Shown here: piece after piece, positions 29,077 to 38,458 of the stretch
How positions within the stretch are numbered: the stretch's first letter is position 1
Layout: the number at the start of each line of letters is the position of its first letter
Origin: an uncultured Alphaproteobacteria bacterium
GTDB lineage: Bacteria; Pseudomonadota; Alphaproteobacteria; Rhodobacterales; Rhodobacteraceae
Assembly: GCA_913051655.1 (NCBI GenBank)
Contig: CAJXHI010000002.1
Span: 1-64,000 of the forward strand
Length of the DNA stretch: 64,000 nt
Direction: 5' to 3'
Program-made: the position numbers and the translations under genes
Notes under the pieces: model-generated
The model's database searches: none
Told to the model about the DNA's origin: nothing
What the model saw: the letters and a program-made list of their open reading frames with translations, nothing else

Positions 29077-29853
29077 TTATAAAATCGTCAATCTACCTTC
29101 GACTAGCCCTACCCGCTTGATCAAGCCTGCTTGGTTTAAACGCTTTGCCGCCTCTAGATAAAATTTGTCATCACTTTTTTTATTGAAGCGATCATTGCTA
29201 AGCACAGTCAGCCGGTTGCGGTCCGCGTGACGTACCAATAGGGCATCTGCCTTATGACCCTTTTTAGACACAGTCAATTGATGACGGTTCATCCCCATCA
29301 CACGGCACAACGTCATCGGAACGGTTTCCGTAGGTTCGATAACTTTTTTTTCTTTTAATAGGCGTTGGATGCTATGGTCAAAAAACAGATGGACACTGAA
29401 ACCATCAACCTCTAATTCCGCAATAAATTCCTGAAACAGACCCAGGTCCCAATTCACGAGCCCTAATAGATTATTGGAATCCACGACGATAATACCTTGC
29501 GATCTAACGCCAGAATGGTCTTGAGCGATATTTTTAGGAATCAGCCCCATGCGAATGCGCCGATATCCCGCAATCAACAAAGTTGCCGTGAATCCGTAAA
29601 TCACAAGCGTTATAATGCTATCGCGGTCAACAATTAGTAAGAAGCACAAGACAAGCGTTACACTAATCCACAGCACAGTGCCTCGGAAATACAGCCCCAC
29701 AACCAATATCGATAAACTTATAATTATTGGCAACTGGCTTGCTTCATCGCTTAACCCAGACATCAGTCGGCGCGACCTTTCTGATAAAAAGCCTCTGGAA
29801 ATGTCGCGTAATGCCACCTGTTCCTGTATTGCAGAAAGCGTATTGGACGCCAC
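29077..29853 (-). CDS. Membrane-anchored NYN/PIN-type ribonuclease candidate
   Basis: 258 residues. Residues about 40-97 form two or three membrane helices (IIISLSILVVGLYFRG and ISVTLVLCFLLIV). The C-terminal half looks like a Zc3h12a-type NYN/PIN nuclease: GIIVVDSNNLLGLVNWDLG gives the first acidic residue, VHLFFDHSIQRLL follows, KGHKADALLVRHADRN supplies a second Asp, and TVLSNDRFNKKSDD a third. Such domains cut RNA with Mg. The membrane anchor is unusual. It is the last of three orphan minus-strand genes. Nuclease assignment is from pattern only. Confidence 0.6.
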   Translation of the reverse strand: MASNTLSAIQEQVALRDISRGFLSERSRRLMSGLSDEASQLPIIISLSILVVGLYFRGTVLWISVTLVLCFLLIVDRDSIITLVIYGFTATLLIAGYRRIRMGLIPKNIAQDHSGVRSQGIIVVDSNNLLGLVNWDLGLFQEFIAELEVDGFSVHLFFDHSIQRLLKEKKVIEPTETVPMTLCRVMGMNRHQLTVSKKGHKADALLVRHADRNRLTVLSNDRFNKKSDDKFYLEAAKRLNQAGLIKRVGLVEGRLTIL

Positions 29854-30030
29854 GAAGGAAATAACTCAAGATAAGCGTGACGCATTATTATTTACAACGA
29901 GGCCATAACTGGGCCTAGCTCTCCCTTCTATCTCAAAGCTACTCGTTATGTTCCCTCAGACGCCGGCATTTTTCAACAGAGATCGGACCTACTGCGTCAA
30001 ATTCTCAAATAAACCTTCGCCAAGGATACG

Positions 30031-30465
30031 TTATGTGAGTAAATCGTCAAAATCACCAAGGTTCACAGAGGCACGTAGCAGTTCAAGGTGGGCGACCAAT
30101 TCTTTAAGATTGTCAATCTGGATTGCGTCTCGCCCATCTTTCATTTCAATCGGTTTGCCCTTGTAATAGACAGAAATTTGAACCCGTCCATCCAAAAGCT
30201 CCACCCACCATTTTTTGACCTTCAAAGGAATGGCTGTGCGCCTGATATTGCCATTAATATCCGCCAGCCACTTGTATTTGACAGGCTGATGTGATCGATT
30301 AGAGGCAATTTTAATCTGCTCGTCGAGGCCCTTAAGTATCTTATCTCGCTTTGCCAGCGTCGCGAAAATATGGCTCTCTGGTTCGCGAATGACAAACTCA
30401 AACGATTCAAAAATTTCTGACTTGGCACCATATTTGCGTGTCTTAACATCAAAATGTGTCGTCAT
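30031..30465 (-). CDS. DUF6641-like protein
   Basis: 144 residues. The overall pattern (a short N-terminal strand, a basic helix around KRDKILKGLDEQIKIASNRS, a KVKKWWVELLDGRVQISVYY strand pair and a helical C-terminal end ELVAHLELLRASVNLGDFDD) fits DUF6641, a small family often found in phages and mobile regions of proteobacteria. Function is unknown. The ATG is well placed on the same strand as its neighbours, with over 170 bases to each. The family call is moderate and from memory. Confidence 0.55.
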   Translation of the reverse strand: MTTHFDVKTRKYGAKSEIFESFEFVIREPESHIFATLAKRDKILKGLDEQIKIASNRSHQPVKYKWLADINGNIRRTAIPLKVKKWWVELLDGRVQISVYYKGKPIEMKDGRDAIQIDNLKELVAHLELLRASVNLGDFDDLLT

Positions 30466-30692
30466 TAAAAAACCCCCAGCCGGCTAAAAGTGCCAAGAAT
30501 CGTTTTTTAGTTTTGTCGTTCAACGGACGACCACGGTTCTCAGAAGAGACCGCAGAATAATAGTCTCCAATATTTATTACTAATCGATTCCGTTTACGGC
30601 CATTTTTATATTTGTATAGATTGGTGCTCGAGTCAAATCTCTTACCTTATATAAACGAATGTCCTATCGCGCTCGTGCTTTAAAATAGTGCA

Positions 30693-31604
30693 TCATAAAT
30701 GAGGAGGATCTTCGTCCGGATTATGCTGATCCGACATCAGGGATTTGAGGATTTTTTCAGATTTTTTCAGCTTCTCTGCATTATCTTCCCGCCATTTCTG
30801 ATACCCATTTTTGACACGTGATCGGATAATATCAAGGCTTAAACTGCGTCCTATAGCTTCCAGAAAAGCGGCACATTCTTCTACTGCGACCGTATCCAGC
30901 AAAAGGGGCGCCACGCCATTGTTTAACTCCGTGTGACGCCAGTAGGTCATGAAAATATGATTGTCGACCTCTTCCGTGTGCTGCTGAAAGTAATCATTTG
31001 CAGATCTATGTTTTTCCAAAAGTGTGGCAATTGTTTTGCCCATATTAATCGGCATTGGATGCTGTGAAAAGTATCCTTCTCTGAGCAAGGGCAATAAATG
31101 AGAAATATCAAGTTTTACTTCGTATAGCTCCCAAGCTGCGGCAATATCTTCTTGCTGGCGTTGTTTGTTTTGAAAATCGTGTTTTTCCTGCGCTGCACGC
31201 TTAACATCAGATCCTTGATTTATTGCTTTCTTTTTGGGTTGAAACATCGGGTTTGGACGAAATTGGACGCCGTCTCGCTCTTTCATCATTTTTGACAGGC
31301 TAACTTGTCTTTGCGCTTTCGAAAGATGTAATTTCTCACGTTCCAGCAAACCAGTGGTATGCCAGCTGTCATCAATGCGTTTCATCATCGCTTTTGCCTT
31401 TTTACGCGCAGAAGATACATCCATTTCGGAGAAAATACCTACAGAAATGAGCGTGTCTCCGATTGCCGTCCGATGGCGAAGGAACCAGATTTTTTTTCCA
31501 TTGGGATAGACAGTCAGCAAAAGAAAAGGGTTAGCCTCGTCTACAAACGTTTGATTACGTCCAAGCGGTCGTAGCTCGTGCACCAACTTATTGTTTAAGC
31601 GCAT
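30693..31604 (-). CDS. Protein with integrase-like arm DNA-binding domain, no catalytic domain
   Basis: 303 residues from ATG at 31604; a GTG 19 codons upstream has no spaced ribosome binding site. Residues about 1-80 (MRLNNKLVHELRPLGRNQ, PFLLLTVYPNGKKIWFLRHR, SVGIFSEMDVSSARKKAKAM) match the arm-type DNA-binding domain of P4-like tyrosine integrases (DUF4102 pattern). The rest is charged and helical, with a likely coiled coil near 140-180 and no R-H-R-Y recombinase residues. It may be a DNA-binding protein derived from an integrase. The C-terminal two thirds is unknown. Confidence 0.55.
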   Translation of the reverse strand: MRLNNKLVHELRPLGRNQTFVDEANPFLLLTVYPNGKKIWFLRHRTAIGDTLISVGIFSEMDVSSARKKAKAMMKRIDDSWHTTGLLEREKLHLSKAQRQVSLSKMMKERDGVQFRPNPMFQPKKKAINQGSDVKRAAQEKHDFQNKQRQQEDIAAAWELYEVKLDISHLLPLLREGYFSQHPMPINMGKTIATLLEKHRSANDYFQQHTEEVDNHIFMTYWRHTELNNGVAPLLLDTVAVEECAAFLEAIGRSLSLDIIRSRVKNGYQKWREDNAEKLKKSEKILKSLMSDQHNPDEDPPHL

Positions 31605-31695
31605 TGGGTTTCTCTGTCTCAACTCCCCGTCTGATTTATGTAACGACAAAACACCGTGCACCTTTAGGTAAAAGTGAAAGAGGATGAGTTGGTCT

Positions 31696-32532
31696 CTAGA
31701 GAGGCACTCCAGATCGCCCAGCCAGATCTACAAAAAACTGCCACGCCACCCGACCGGACCGAGCGCCGCGGGTGGCCTGCCACTCGATTGCTTCCGAATG
31801 CAAAATCTTCGGACTCACCGAAATCCCGTAAGCGACACAATATCCATTGATCATGTCAAGATATTCGTCCTGCGTGCAAGGGTGGAAGCCTAACCATAGC
31901 CCAAACCGATCCGAAAGAGATACCTTTTCTTCTACCGCTTCTGAGGGATTGATAGAAGAAGAACGTTCATTTTCGATCATGTCGCGCGGCATCAGATGGC
32001 GCCTATTGGAGGTTGCATAAAAGAGTACATTCTCAGGGCGCCCTTCTATGCCACCATCAAGAACGGCCTTGAGAGATTTGTAATGTTGATCGTCATGAGC
32101 GAAGCTCAAATCATCACAGAAAAGCAAAAACCGATGCTTTGAGGCGCGCAAATGATTAAGGAGGCGCGATACACTTGGCAAATCTTCGCGCTGCAGTTCA
32201 ACAATCTTGAGCGGATGTCCCTGCGCACAGACATATGCGTGCACTGCCTTTATGAGAGAAGATTTTCCCATGCCACGCGCACCCCACAAAAGCGCATTAT
32301 TGGCGCCAAAGCCTCGCGCAAATTGCAAAGTATTCTGCAGTAAGGTATCGCGGGATCGGTTTATGCCGACCAAAAGATCCAACTCTATGCGCGAAATTGA
32401 TCTGATGGGGGTTAGCCTGTCCGGTGCAACATGCCAGACAAAGGCCTCGGCACTCTCAAAATCAGGCACAGATAATGGAACTGGTGCCATGCGGTCCAAT
32501 GCATCGGCAATGCGGCTTAAGTCTTCAGCCAT
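31696..32532 (-). CDS. DUF815 AAA+ ATPase
   Basis: 278 residues from the ATG at 32532, which overlaps the tatC stop and has AGGTGAG at good distance. Walker A is LLWGARGMGKSSLIKAVHAY (about residue 80), and Walker B is RFLLFCDDLSFAHDD. The sensor region has NVLFYATSNRRHLMP. DUF815 proteins are AAA+ ATPases of unknown role that follow tatABC in many Rhodobacteraceae. Overlap with tatC implies translational coupling and a shared message. Confidence 0.88.
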   Translation of the reverse strand: MAEDLSRIADALDRMAPVPLSVPDFESAEAFVWHVAPDRLTPIRSISRIELDLLVGINRSRDTLLQNTLQFARGFGANNALLWGARGMGKSSLIKAVHAYVCAQGHPLKIVELQREDLPSVSRLLNHLRASKHRFLLFCDDLSFAHDDQHYKSLKAVLDGGIEGRPENVLFYATSNRRHLMPRDMIENERSSSINPSEAVEEKVSLSDRFGLWLGFHPCTQDEYLDMINGYCVAYGISVSPKILHSEAIEWQATRGARSGRVAWQFFVDLAGRSGVPL

Positions 32533-33490
32533 TTTTACTCTCACCTAGGTTTTCTTCGTCATTCTTAATGTCAAAGACGTCCTCATCTCCCATCTCATCG
32601 TCAATTCCGTAATCGTCATCATAATACCCTTCGGCACGCAGCTTATCCTCATGCTGCTTTTCGACCCGCGCCACAAGGAAGATTGATACCTCATAAAGTC
32701 CATAAACAACCACGAACAAAATAAGCTGTGTGATCACGTCAGGTGGCGTAACAAGTGCCGCCAAAAGCAAAATGCCCACCATCGCATATTTACGAACCCG
32801 TGCAAGACCTTCAGCATTCACTAAGCCGGCTTTGCCCATCAAGGTCAACAAAACAGGAAGCTGAAAACACAGCCCGAAGGCGATTATAAATTTGAGCGTA
32901 ATGTCGAGGGATTCGTTCACTTTTCCGAAAAATGTAATGCTGATTCCAGTATCTGTTTCGGGAATGGCCAGCGCCTCAGTCCCACCAACTGAGGTTGCTG
33001 ATTGCATCAACGTTGCAAAGACTGAACTCACATCGACAAAACCAAGGAAAAAAGCCATCGCCAGCGGTGTTACAACGAAATGGGCAAAACTAGTTCCAAG
33101 AATAAACATCACGGGAGAAGCAATTAAAAAGGGTAGAAAGGCACTCTTTTCAGACCGGTAAAGCCCCGGTGCAACAAACCGCCAGAGTTGAAGTCCGATC
33201 ACAGGAAAGGCCAGAGCAAAACCAAAAACCATTGAGATGCGAAACAGAGTGAAAAGATATTCCTGTGGAGAGGTGTATTGCATGGTCGGCGAAGGATCGC
33301 CAAGATCGCGCAGCGTTTCTTCGATCGGTTCAAGCAAAAACTGCAGAATAGGCTCCGCCACAGTAAAGGCGACTACGATCCCTAAAATAAAGGCAATCAC
33401 GGAACGGATCAGCCGTGTGCGAAGTTCCGCAAGATGCTCTATCAGAGGCGCAGCGCTTTGTTCGATGTCTTCTGTGTTCTTATCGCTCAT
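32525..33490 (-). CDS. tatC: Sec-independent translocase subunit TatC
   Basis: 321 residues. TatC is the receptor subunit of the twin-arginine translocase in the inner membrane, with six helices. The N-terminal LIEHLAELRTRLIRSVIAF is the conserved signal-peptide binding start, and FVAPGLYRSEKSAFLPFL is the first cytoplasmic loop. The segment around 150-190 is longer than in E. coli, and the C-terminal tail (about 280-321) is very acidic (DDDYGIDDEMGDEDVF). Both are tolerated in alphaproteobacteria. It sits between tatB and the DUF815 gene in one operon. Confidence 0.95.
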   Translation of the reverse strand: MSDKNTEDIEQSAAPLIEHLAELRTRLIRSVIAFILGIVVAFTVAEPILQFLLEPIEETLRDLGDPSPTMQYTSPQEYLFTLFRISMVFGFALAFPVIGLQLWRFVAPGLYRSEKSAFLPFLIASPVMFILGTSFAHFVVTPLAMAFFLGFVDVSSVFATLMQSATSVGGTEALAIPETDTGISITFFGKVNESLDITLKFIIAFGLCFQLPVLLTLMGKAGLVNAEGLARVRKYAMVGILLLAALVTPPDVITQLILFVVVYGLYEVSIFLVARVEKQHEDKLRAEGYYDDDYGIDDEMGDEDVFDIKNDEENLGESKNG

Positions 33491-33498
33491 CTTTGATC

Positions 33499-34077
33499 CT
33501 AAAAGTCTGCATCATCTGCTGAATTCGTCTTTGGAGTCTTCTTTGGTGCAGCCACTTTTTTTTCAGTGGTCTTTTTTGCCGCTTTCATCTTCGCAGGCGT
33601 CGCATCAGCGGTCGTTTTTACCGATTTTTTTTTCAGTGTAGTTTTCTTGATAGATGTTTGTTCTGCCGCGGCAGGTGAGTCTTGAGACGTTTTGTCCTTT
33701 TGTTCTGCGGCGCGTTTTTCCTCAGAACGTTTTCTGGCCTCGGCGTGTATCTTTTGCGCAGCCTCTTTGCGCTGGGCAGCAGGTTTTCCAGTTTTCGCCT
33801 CTGGATCATATGCGGCAAACTCGCTGGTCGCCTGTTTCACCTGATCTATACTGGTTTTCAGCGGATTACTGGCCGCTTTTAGCGTTTTGCTGACATCCTT
33901 TACGCCAGCCTCCTCAGCTGCATCATCCATTGCGCGGGAAAACTCCCGCGCCATTGAGCGCGCCTTTCCGATAAATTGGCCTACTCTCCGAAACATCAGT
34001 GGAAGATCTTTGGGACCGATTACGATCAGGGCAACAATCCCGATCACCAAAAGCTCGGTCCAACCGAGGTCGAACAT
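33499..34077 (-). CDS. tatB: Sec-independent translocase subunit TatB
   Basis: 192 residues. The N-terminus [20 protein letters not shown] is a single membrane helix followed by [20 protein letters not shown], the hallmark TatB hinge and amphipathic helix. The remaining half is a long Lys/Ala/Thr-rich tail (about 90-192) resembling histone-like low-complexity sequence, longer than in many TatB. It lies 4 bases after tatA and 8 bases before tatC. Confidence 0.93.
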   Translation of the reverse strand: MFDLGWTELLVIGIVALIVIGPKDLPLMFRRVGQFIGKARSMAREFSRAMDDAAEEAGVKDVSKTLKAASNPLKTSIDQVKQATSEFAAYDPEAKTGKPAAQRKEAAQKIHAEARKRSEEKRAAEQKDKTSQDSPAAAEQTSIKKTTLKKKSVKTTADATPAKMKAAKKTTEKKVAAPKKTPKTNSADDADF

Positions 34078-34081
34078 AGGC

Positions 34082-34297
34082 TCAGACCTTGTCTTTGTCG
34101 TTTTCCGGTGTCACATCTTTGGCAGAATTTGCCGTTTCCTCTTCAATCTCTTTGGCGCTATCATGCACGCCTTTCTTAAACGCGGTGATGCCTTTACCAA
34201 CTTCACCCATTAATGAACTGATTTTACCACGTCCAAAAAGGACCAGCACGACGACTGCAATGAGCAGAATCCCCGGCAGACCAATATTGTTCAACAT
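34082..34297 (-). CDS. tatA: Sec-independent translocase subunit TatA
   Basis: 71 residues. A single N-terminal membrane helix ([18 protein letters not shown]), then the [18 protein letters not shown] amphipathic helix and an acidic tail. TatA oligomers form the protein-conducting element for folded Tat substrates. It is first in tatA-tatB-tatC-DUF815. The promoter should lie in the A/T-rich gap upstream. Confidence 0.95.
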   Translation of the reverse strand: MLNNIGLPGILLIAVVVLVLFGRGKISSLMGEVGKGITAFKKGVHDSAKEIEEETANSAKDVTPENDKDKV

Positions 34298-35413
34298 GCG
34301 ATCTCTCCCGTTATTCGATATCCTAAGAACACTGAGTTACACAAACATGCAATACACTTATTGCCTAAAACGGTGCGATTAAAGGTAGAATTCTTGCAAA
34401 ATAGATCTTTTTGCAATGCATTACCTATTTAGCAGAGCAAAGCAAGCTGGCATTCAGACAATCTAAGGTAAAAGATAGCTTGGTGCGATTGAAACAATGG
34501 CAATCTTTAGCCGGTTTACTTTGGCTCACGGTAGAACTGCGGTACAACGTGATCCTTCACGCATCTTACACAAAATAGAGACACAACTAAAATATTAATA
34601 ACACCTGCAAAATCACATTACTGAGGAGGTAAATAGTGCTCCATGACCTCTTCCAGTATTACCTTGTTAACGCTACTAATAGATCCATTTAATTTGGGGA
34701 TTTAAGCTATAAATCTCAGCCGATGCCAGCCGAACAAGAGAACCACTCCGATGCGTGTCATTCGAACTTCCCAGCAATGTATGGGGTATGCCGTACCAGC
34801 ATCCGCGAGATTGAGCGCCCAGTAAATTTACATCCTTTAGAAGAAACACGCCACTGTCTTTAGCGGATTAGTCAAATCATTGTTTATTAAATTATCACTG
34901 ATTTTTACACTTAGCAGTAGCAGTTTCAAACATGCAAAACTGAGGTTGAATTTAAAATAACAGAACTCCTATTACCCGCTAATCAAAATTGGTAAATACG
35001 GTTGTCATGGCATTAAGATTTCCATCAAATTTTGAGCCTATATAAAGTTAAATTATCACTAACAAACCCCTTTTATGAAATTGCTTTCCCCAAAACATCA
35101 CGTGGTGGTATTAAATTTTTGCAACGAGTGATTTTATTTACAAAACTAAAGTTTAACCGTTCCCATTTACGCTGTTCAGTTTATCCGCAAAAAAACTCCA
35201 GCACACCCAAGGTCAAATTGCGTTCAAAAACTCTTGATCCCAAATGAATACAGCGCAACGGCGCCGACAGTACTGTCGATACTGCGCGAGAAGTCTCAAA
35301 AATTTCTGCAAATCTTGTTTCTCGGATAGGTGCATCGATGAACTTAACACCTTTAGCTAACAAACTTCAGTAGCAGATCAGAGGATACACACCTTCTCCA
35401 ACCTCAAGTCATA
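34298..35413. other. 1.1-kb gene-poor region upstream of tatA
   Basis: No intact gene is supportable. A minus-strand reading ending at 34676-34678 stays open for about 55 codons and includes GVFLLKDVNLLGAQSRGCWY, with no start. Another minus-strand reading (35181-35363) begins MLAKGVKFIDAPIRETRF, faintly like a dehydrogenase. Both could be remnants. In relatives this side of tatA usually carries other genes, so loss by decay is plausible. No terminator or RNA was recognised. Confidence 0.4.
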
Positions 35414-36508
35414 CTAGTCTTGAAATTTGTTATTCAGTGCAAAAACAAAACAGCGATCCCTTGGAATGGTCAGCCATAACCGCCGACCTGGCTGGGGCAA
35501 AAATACGAAAGGTATTGTCGCCTTAAGAATTGAACTGTCATGGTCCATACGAAATTCAACTAGACTATCACTGCCCATAAAACGTGATCTGATGACAATA
35601 CCACTGGCAGCGACTCCTTGAGCAGCTGTCGGGTTTGGGCCTTTCCCGTTGCGATCAAAATCGATGCGCACATGTTGCAGACGAAAGGCGATGTCGACAT
35701 CGGTTCCATCATCGTGCCCAGGTGCAAAGAACTGACCAAAGGCAGTGTCTGCCAAAGATCCCTCCACCCGACTTTGGATAACATTTATATCCGAAAAAAA
35801 TGCCATGGTTTCACGGTCAACGGGCGTATTATATACATTATATGGCGCCCCTTTTTGCACAATCACCCCGTCGCGCATCAAAGCGATTTCATCCGCCATA
35901 CGCATGGCTTCTTCGGGTTCATGGGTCACCAATAAGACAGCAGTATTTTCCGCTTTTAGGATGTCGAGCGTCTCGTCGCGAATACCATCCCTCAGCCGGT
36001 CATCAAGGCCCGAAAACGGTTCGTCCATCAACATGATTTTTGGCTTTAGCGCCAAGGCTCGTACCAAAGCCACACGTTGCTGTTCGCCCCCAGATAATGC
36101 GTGCGGATACTTATCCATCATCGCCAGTAGTCCGACTTTGTCGAGTAATTCTTCCGCCTTGAGCCGTTTGTATCTCTTATTTCCATGAATAGGAAAAGCC
36201 ACATTTTCCCAGACCCTAAGATGCGGGAAAAGGGCAAAATCCTGAAACATAAATCCGATGGACCTGTCTTCGGGAGGCATATGGAATGCAGGGCCACTTA
36301 TTAAGGCCCCGTCTACATAAATTTCACCTTCGTCCTGCTGATCTACGCCAGCTATTAGGCGCAAAGTCGTCGACTTACCACAGCCTGACGGTCCCAAAAG
36401 ACATGTTACCTGCCCCGGTAAAATATTTAGCGAAACGTCGTTAACGACGTCTCGCCCGTCAAAATGCCGCTTCAGGTTTCTGAGTTCTAATCGTAGCGTG
36501 GCAGACAC
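35414..36508 (-). CDS. ABC transporter ATP-binding protein (FbpC/PotA-like)
   Basis: 364 residues. An ATPase domain covers about 5-240 and a TOBE-type regulatory domain about 265-355. Walker A is LLGPSGCGKSTTLRLIAG, the signature is ALSGGEQQRVALVRALA, Walker B is IMLMDEPFSGLDDRLR, and the switch His is in LLVTHEPEEAMRMAD. It is most like ferric iron (FbpC) or polyamine type importers. No permease or binding protein is adjacent, which is odd; they may be elsewhere or lost. The start is GTG. Confidence 0.9.
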   Translation of the reverse strand: MSATLRLELRNLKRHFDGRDVVNDVSLNILPGQVTCLLGPSGCGKSTTLRLIAGVDQQDEGEIYVDGALISGPAFHMPPEDRSIGFMFQDFALFPHLRVWENVAFPIHGNKRYKRLKAEELLDKVGLLAMMDKYPHALSGGEQQRVALVRALALKPKIMLMDEPFSGLDDRLRDGIRDETLDILKAENTAVLLVTHEPEEAMRMADEIALMRDGVIVQKGAPYNVYNTPVDRETMAFFSDINVIQSRVEGSLADTAFGQFFAPGHDDGTDVDIAFRLQHVRIDFDRNGKGPNPTAAQGVAASGIVIRSRFMGSDSLVEFRMDHDSSILKATIPFVFLPQPGRRLWLTIPRDRCFVFALNNKFQD

Positions 36509-36583
36509 GAAGCTTTGATTCCTTTCACCGAATTAATTTTTCTCGCTCTCTGATCAAGTAAACAGCGATCCATATTTCAAAGA

Positions 36584-37363
36584 TTAAATCGTCGCATTTA
36601 CAGCACCACCGTCCAACACAATGTTTTGTCCCACAATAAAGCTTGCCTGTTGCGAACACATGAAGGCGCAAGTCGCTCCAAATTCTTCGATGGTCCCATA
36701 ACGTCCAACCGGCACAGAGGCTGTACGTTCCTTAGTCACCTCTTCCAAGGAGATACCCTGAGATTTTGACACCTGTGCGTCAAGCAAACCGATACGATCT
36801 GTATCATGTACACCCGGCAAAAGATTGTTGATCGTCACACCATAGGGCGCCACCTGCCGCGATGTGCCTGCAACGTAACCGGTCAACCCAGCGCGCGCAG
36901 AATTTGAAAGCCCAAGAATAGCAATTGGGGCTTTGACCGATTGAGATGTAATATTCACAACGCGCCCCCAGCCTTTCTCGATCATAATCGGCAGGTAATG
37001 AGACATAAGCGCGATTGGGGTTAGCATATTGGCGTTCAATGCTGAGAGAAAATCCTCACGCCCCCAATCGCTCCAAACACCCGGGGGAGGGCCACCTGCG
37101 TTATTTACTAGAATGTCCACTGCACCTGCACGCTCCAGCACTTCACTTTGCCCATCTGAGCTGGCGATATCGGCGGAAACAGTCTCAACATGGACATTAT
37201 AGCGTGATCTAATCAGCTCAGCTGTGTCTTCAAGCGCTTCTTGCCCGCGTGCATTTAGTATCAAATCGACACCTGCTTCTGCTAAGGCCATTGCACAGCC
37301 TTTGCCCAATCCTTTACTCGAAGCGCAGACCAACGCTTTTTTTCCGGCAATTCCCAAATCCAT
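36584..37363 (-). CDS. SDR-family oxidoreductase lacking the YxxxK motif
   Basis: 259 residues with the SDR nucleotide-binding start ALVCASSKGLGKGCAMALAE and NNAGGPPPG after strand four. The usual catalytic YxxxK is replaced by LSNSARAGLTGYV, a pattern seen in an atypical 3-oxoacyl-ACP-reductase-like subgroup. The C-terminal FIVGQNIVLDGGAVNATI is normal. The catalytic mechanism and substrate are therefore uncertain, although the gene looks intact. It is 75 bases upstream of the ABC ATPase gene on the same strand and may share its transcript. Confidence 0.85.
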   Translation of the reverse strand: MDLGIAGKKALVCASSKGLGKGCAMALAEAGVDLILNARGQEALEDTAELIRSRYNVHVETVSADIASSDGQSEVLERAGAVDILVNNAGGPPPGVWSDWGREDFLSALNANMLTPIALMSHYLPIMIEKGWGRVVNITSQSVKAPIAILGLSNSARAGLTGYVAGTSRQVAPYGVTINNLLPGVHDTDRIGLLDAQVSKSQGISLEEVTKERTASVPVGRYGTIEEFGATCAFMCSQQASFIVGQNIVLDGGAVNATI

Positions 37364-37889
37364 TAATTTCTCCTTACTTTAGAGCGAGTTTTAACCAATT
37401 TATTGAATTTTGTGTTTCAACATTACGCTGTTTGACTATTTTTCTTACAAATTAAGTTGTCTTCGTGAGGATTTCTCCCCAAGTTTCAAATGAGCTTATG
37501 ATTAATGTACAAACTAAGCAAATAGAAGGTCGACTGATAATCAACTCGTCGGTAAGCGCATGTCCGTAAAGTGATACATAGCTAATTGTAAAGTGTGCTG
37601 GTGTAAAAGTCACATTATGTTAAATCGCTCGACGTTGCCAATGTAGGTGATTAGCTTTCGTTAGTCCGTTAAACTTTTCTAGCTGATACCTGTGTGCTTT
37701 ACACTTGCGCGAAGCGGACTCCTCTTAGTACGCTTTGATTCAAAATGCCTTTTCTTCAACAGAAAAAGTGTGTTTGGGCAAACGGCCAAACTTTATGCTA
37801 ACTGCTGAATGATCTTTATGTCCGATCGCGCTCAAACAGCTGAGGCATTTGTTTTGCTAGAGGTCGATTAGAGCGAGTTTGCTATTGTC
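37364..37889. other. Intergenic, nothing identified
   Basis: About 525 bases. The SDR promoter should lie here. I found no RNA, repeat or remnant that I can support. Confidence 0.4.
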
Positions 37890-38306
37890 TTGTGTATGAT
37901 GGCACTCTTGGAACTGAAACCAAAGACGCACTGTGGTTTGATTAGCATCGATACTGAAATCGGACTAGAAAAATTTGCCGATACTGTTTACCCAGACTAC
38001 TCAAGTTTTTTTGTGGGTATACTTATTTCGCTGGCCAAAGGAGCGCTGAAAGCGATTAAACAACTGAAGAATGAAGATGCATTTGGTGCTGAGCGCGCAA
38101 AAGCGTTGATGCGGGTGCGCCATCTTGTCAACTGCAAAGACTTCAAACGGCTTGAGTCCATAGATATCGATTACTTACAGACACCGTTCGATAATAAGCA
38201 ATTTAGCTACGCTAAAGATAGGGCTGTGGAAAGCCATCTTTGGATCCACATTCTCTGCATGCTATCCCAAAAGAAGCGGATGAAAAGTTTAAGACAAATA
38301 ACATAA
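37890..38306 (+). CDS. Unknown protein, possibly a remnant
   Basis: Up to 138 residues from TTG at 37890; ATG codons follow at 37896 and 37899. The text is protein-like (EIGLEKFADTVYPDYSSF, GILISLAKGALKAIKQL, ALMRVRHLVNCKDFKRLESI), with one hydrophobic stretch near 40-55. No family was recognised and no good ribosome binding site is present. It could be a lineage-specific gene or the surviving part of a longer one. Confidence 0.35.
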   Translation: MCMMALLELKPKTHCGLISIDTEIGLEKFADTVYPDYSSFFVGILISLAKGALKAIKQLKNEDAFGAERAKALMRVRHLVNCKDFKRLESIDIDYLQTPFDNKQFSYAKDRAVESHLWIHILCMLSQKKRMKSLRQIT

Positions 38307-38458
38307 TGCATTCCGTGTTTTAAAGTTCCAGATAACTGCATTTGCACTCTATTAGCTTTGAAAGCAAAGCGGAAAGCGACCGGGCGCTAGACATAAAACA
38401 AGATAACTGGTGCATAATTTGCCTTGTCCAACGCAGTAAGCTCGCATATAGCGCCTTC

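Noticed and set aside
38342-38458. 39-residue N-terminal extension of RF3
   Set aside because: Not RF3-like; the ATG at 38459 gives the usual 535-residue protein.
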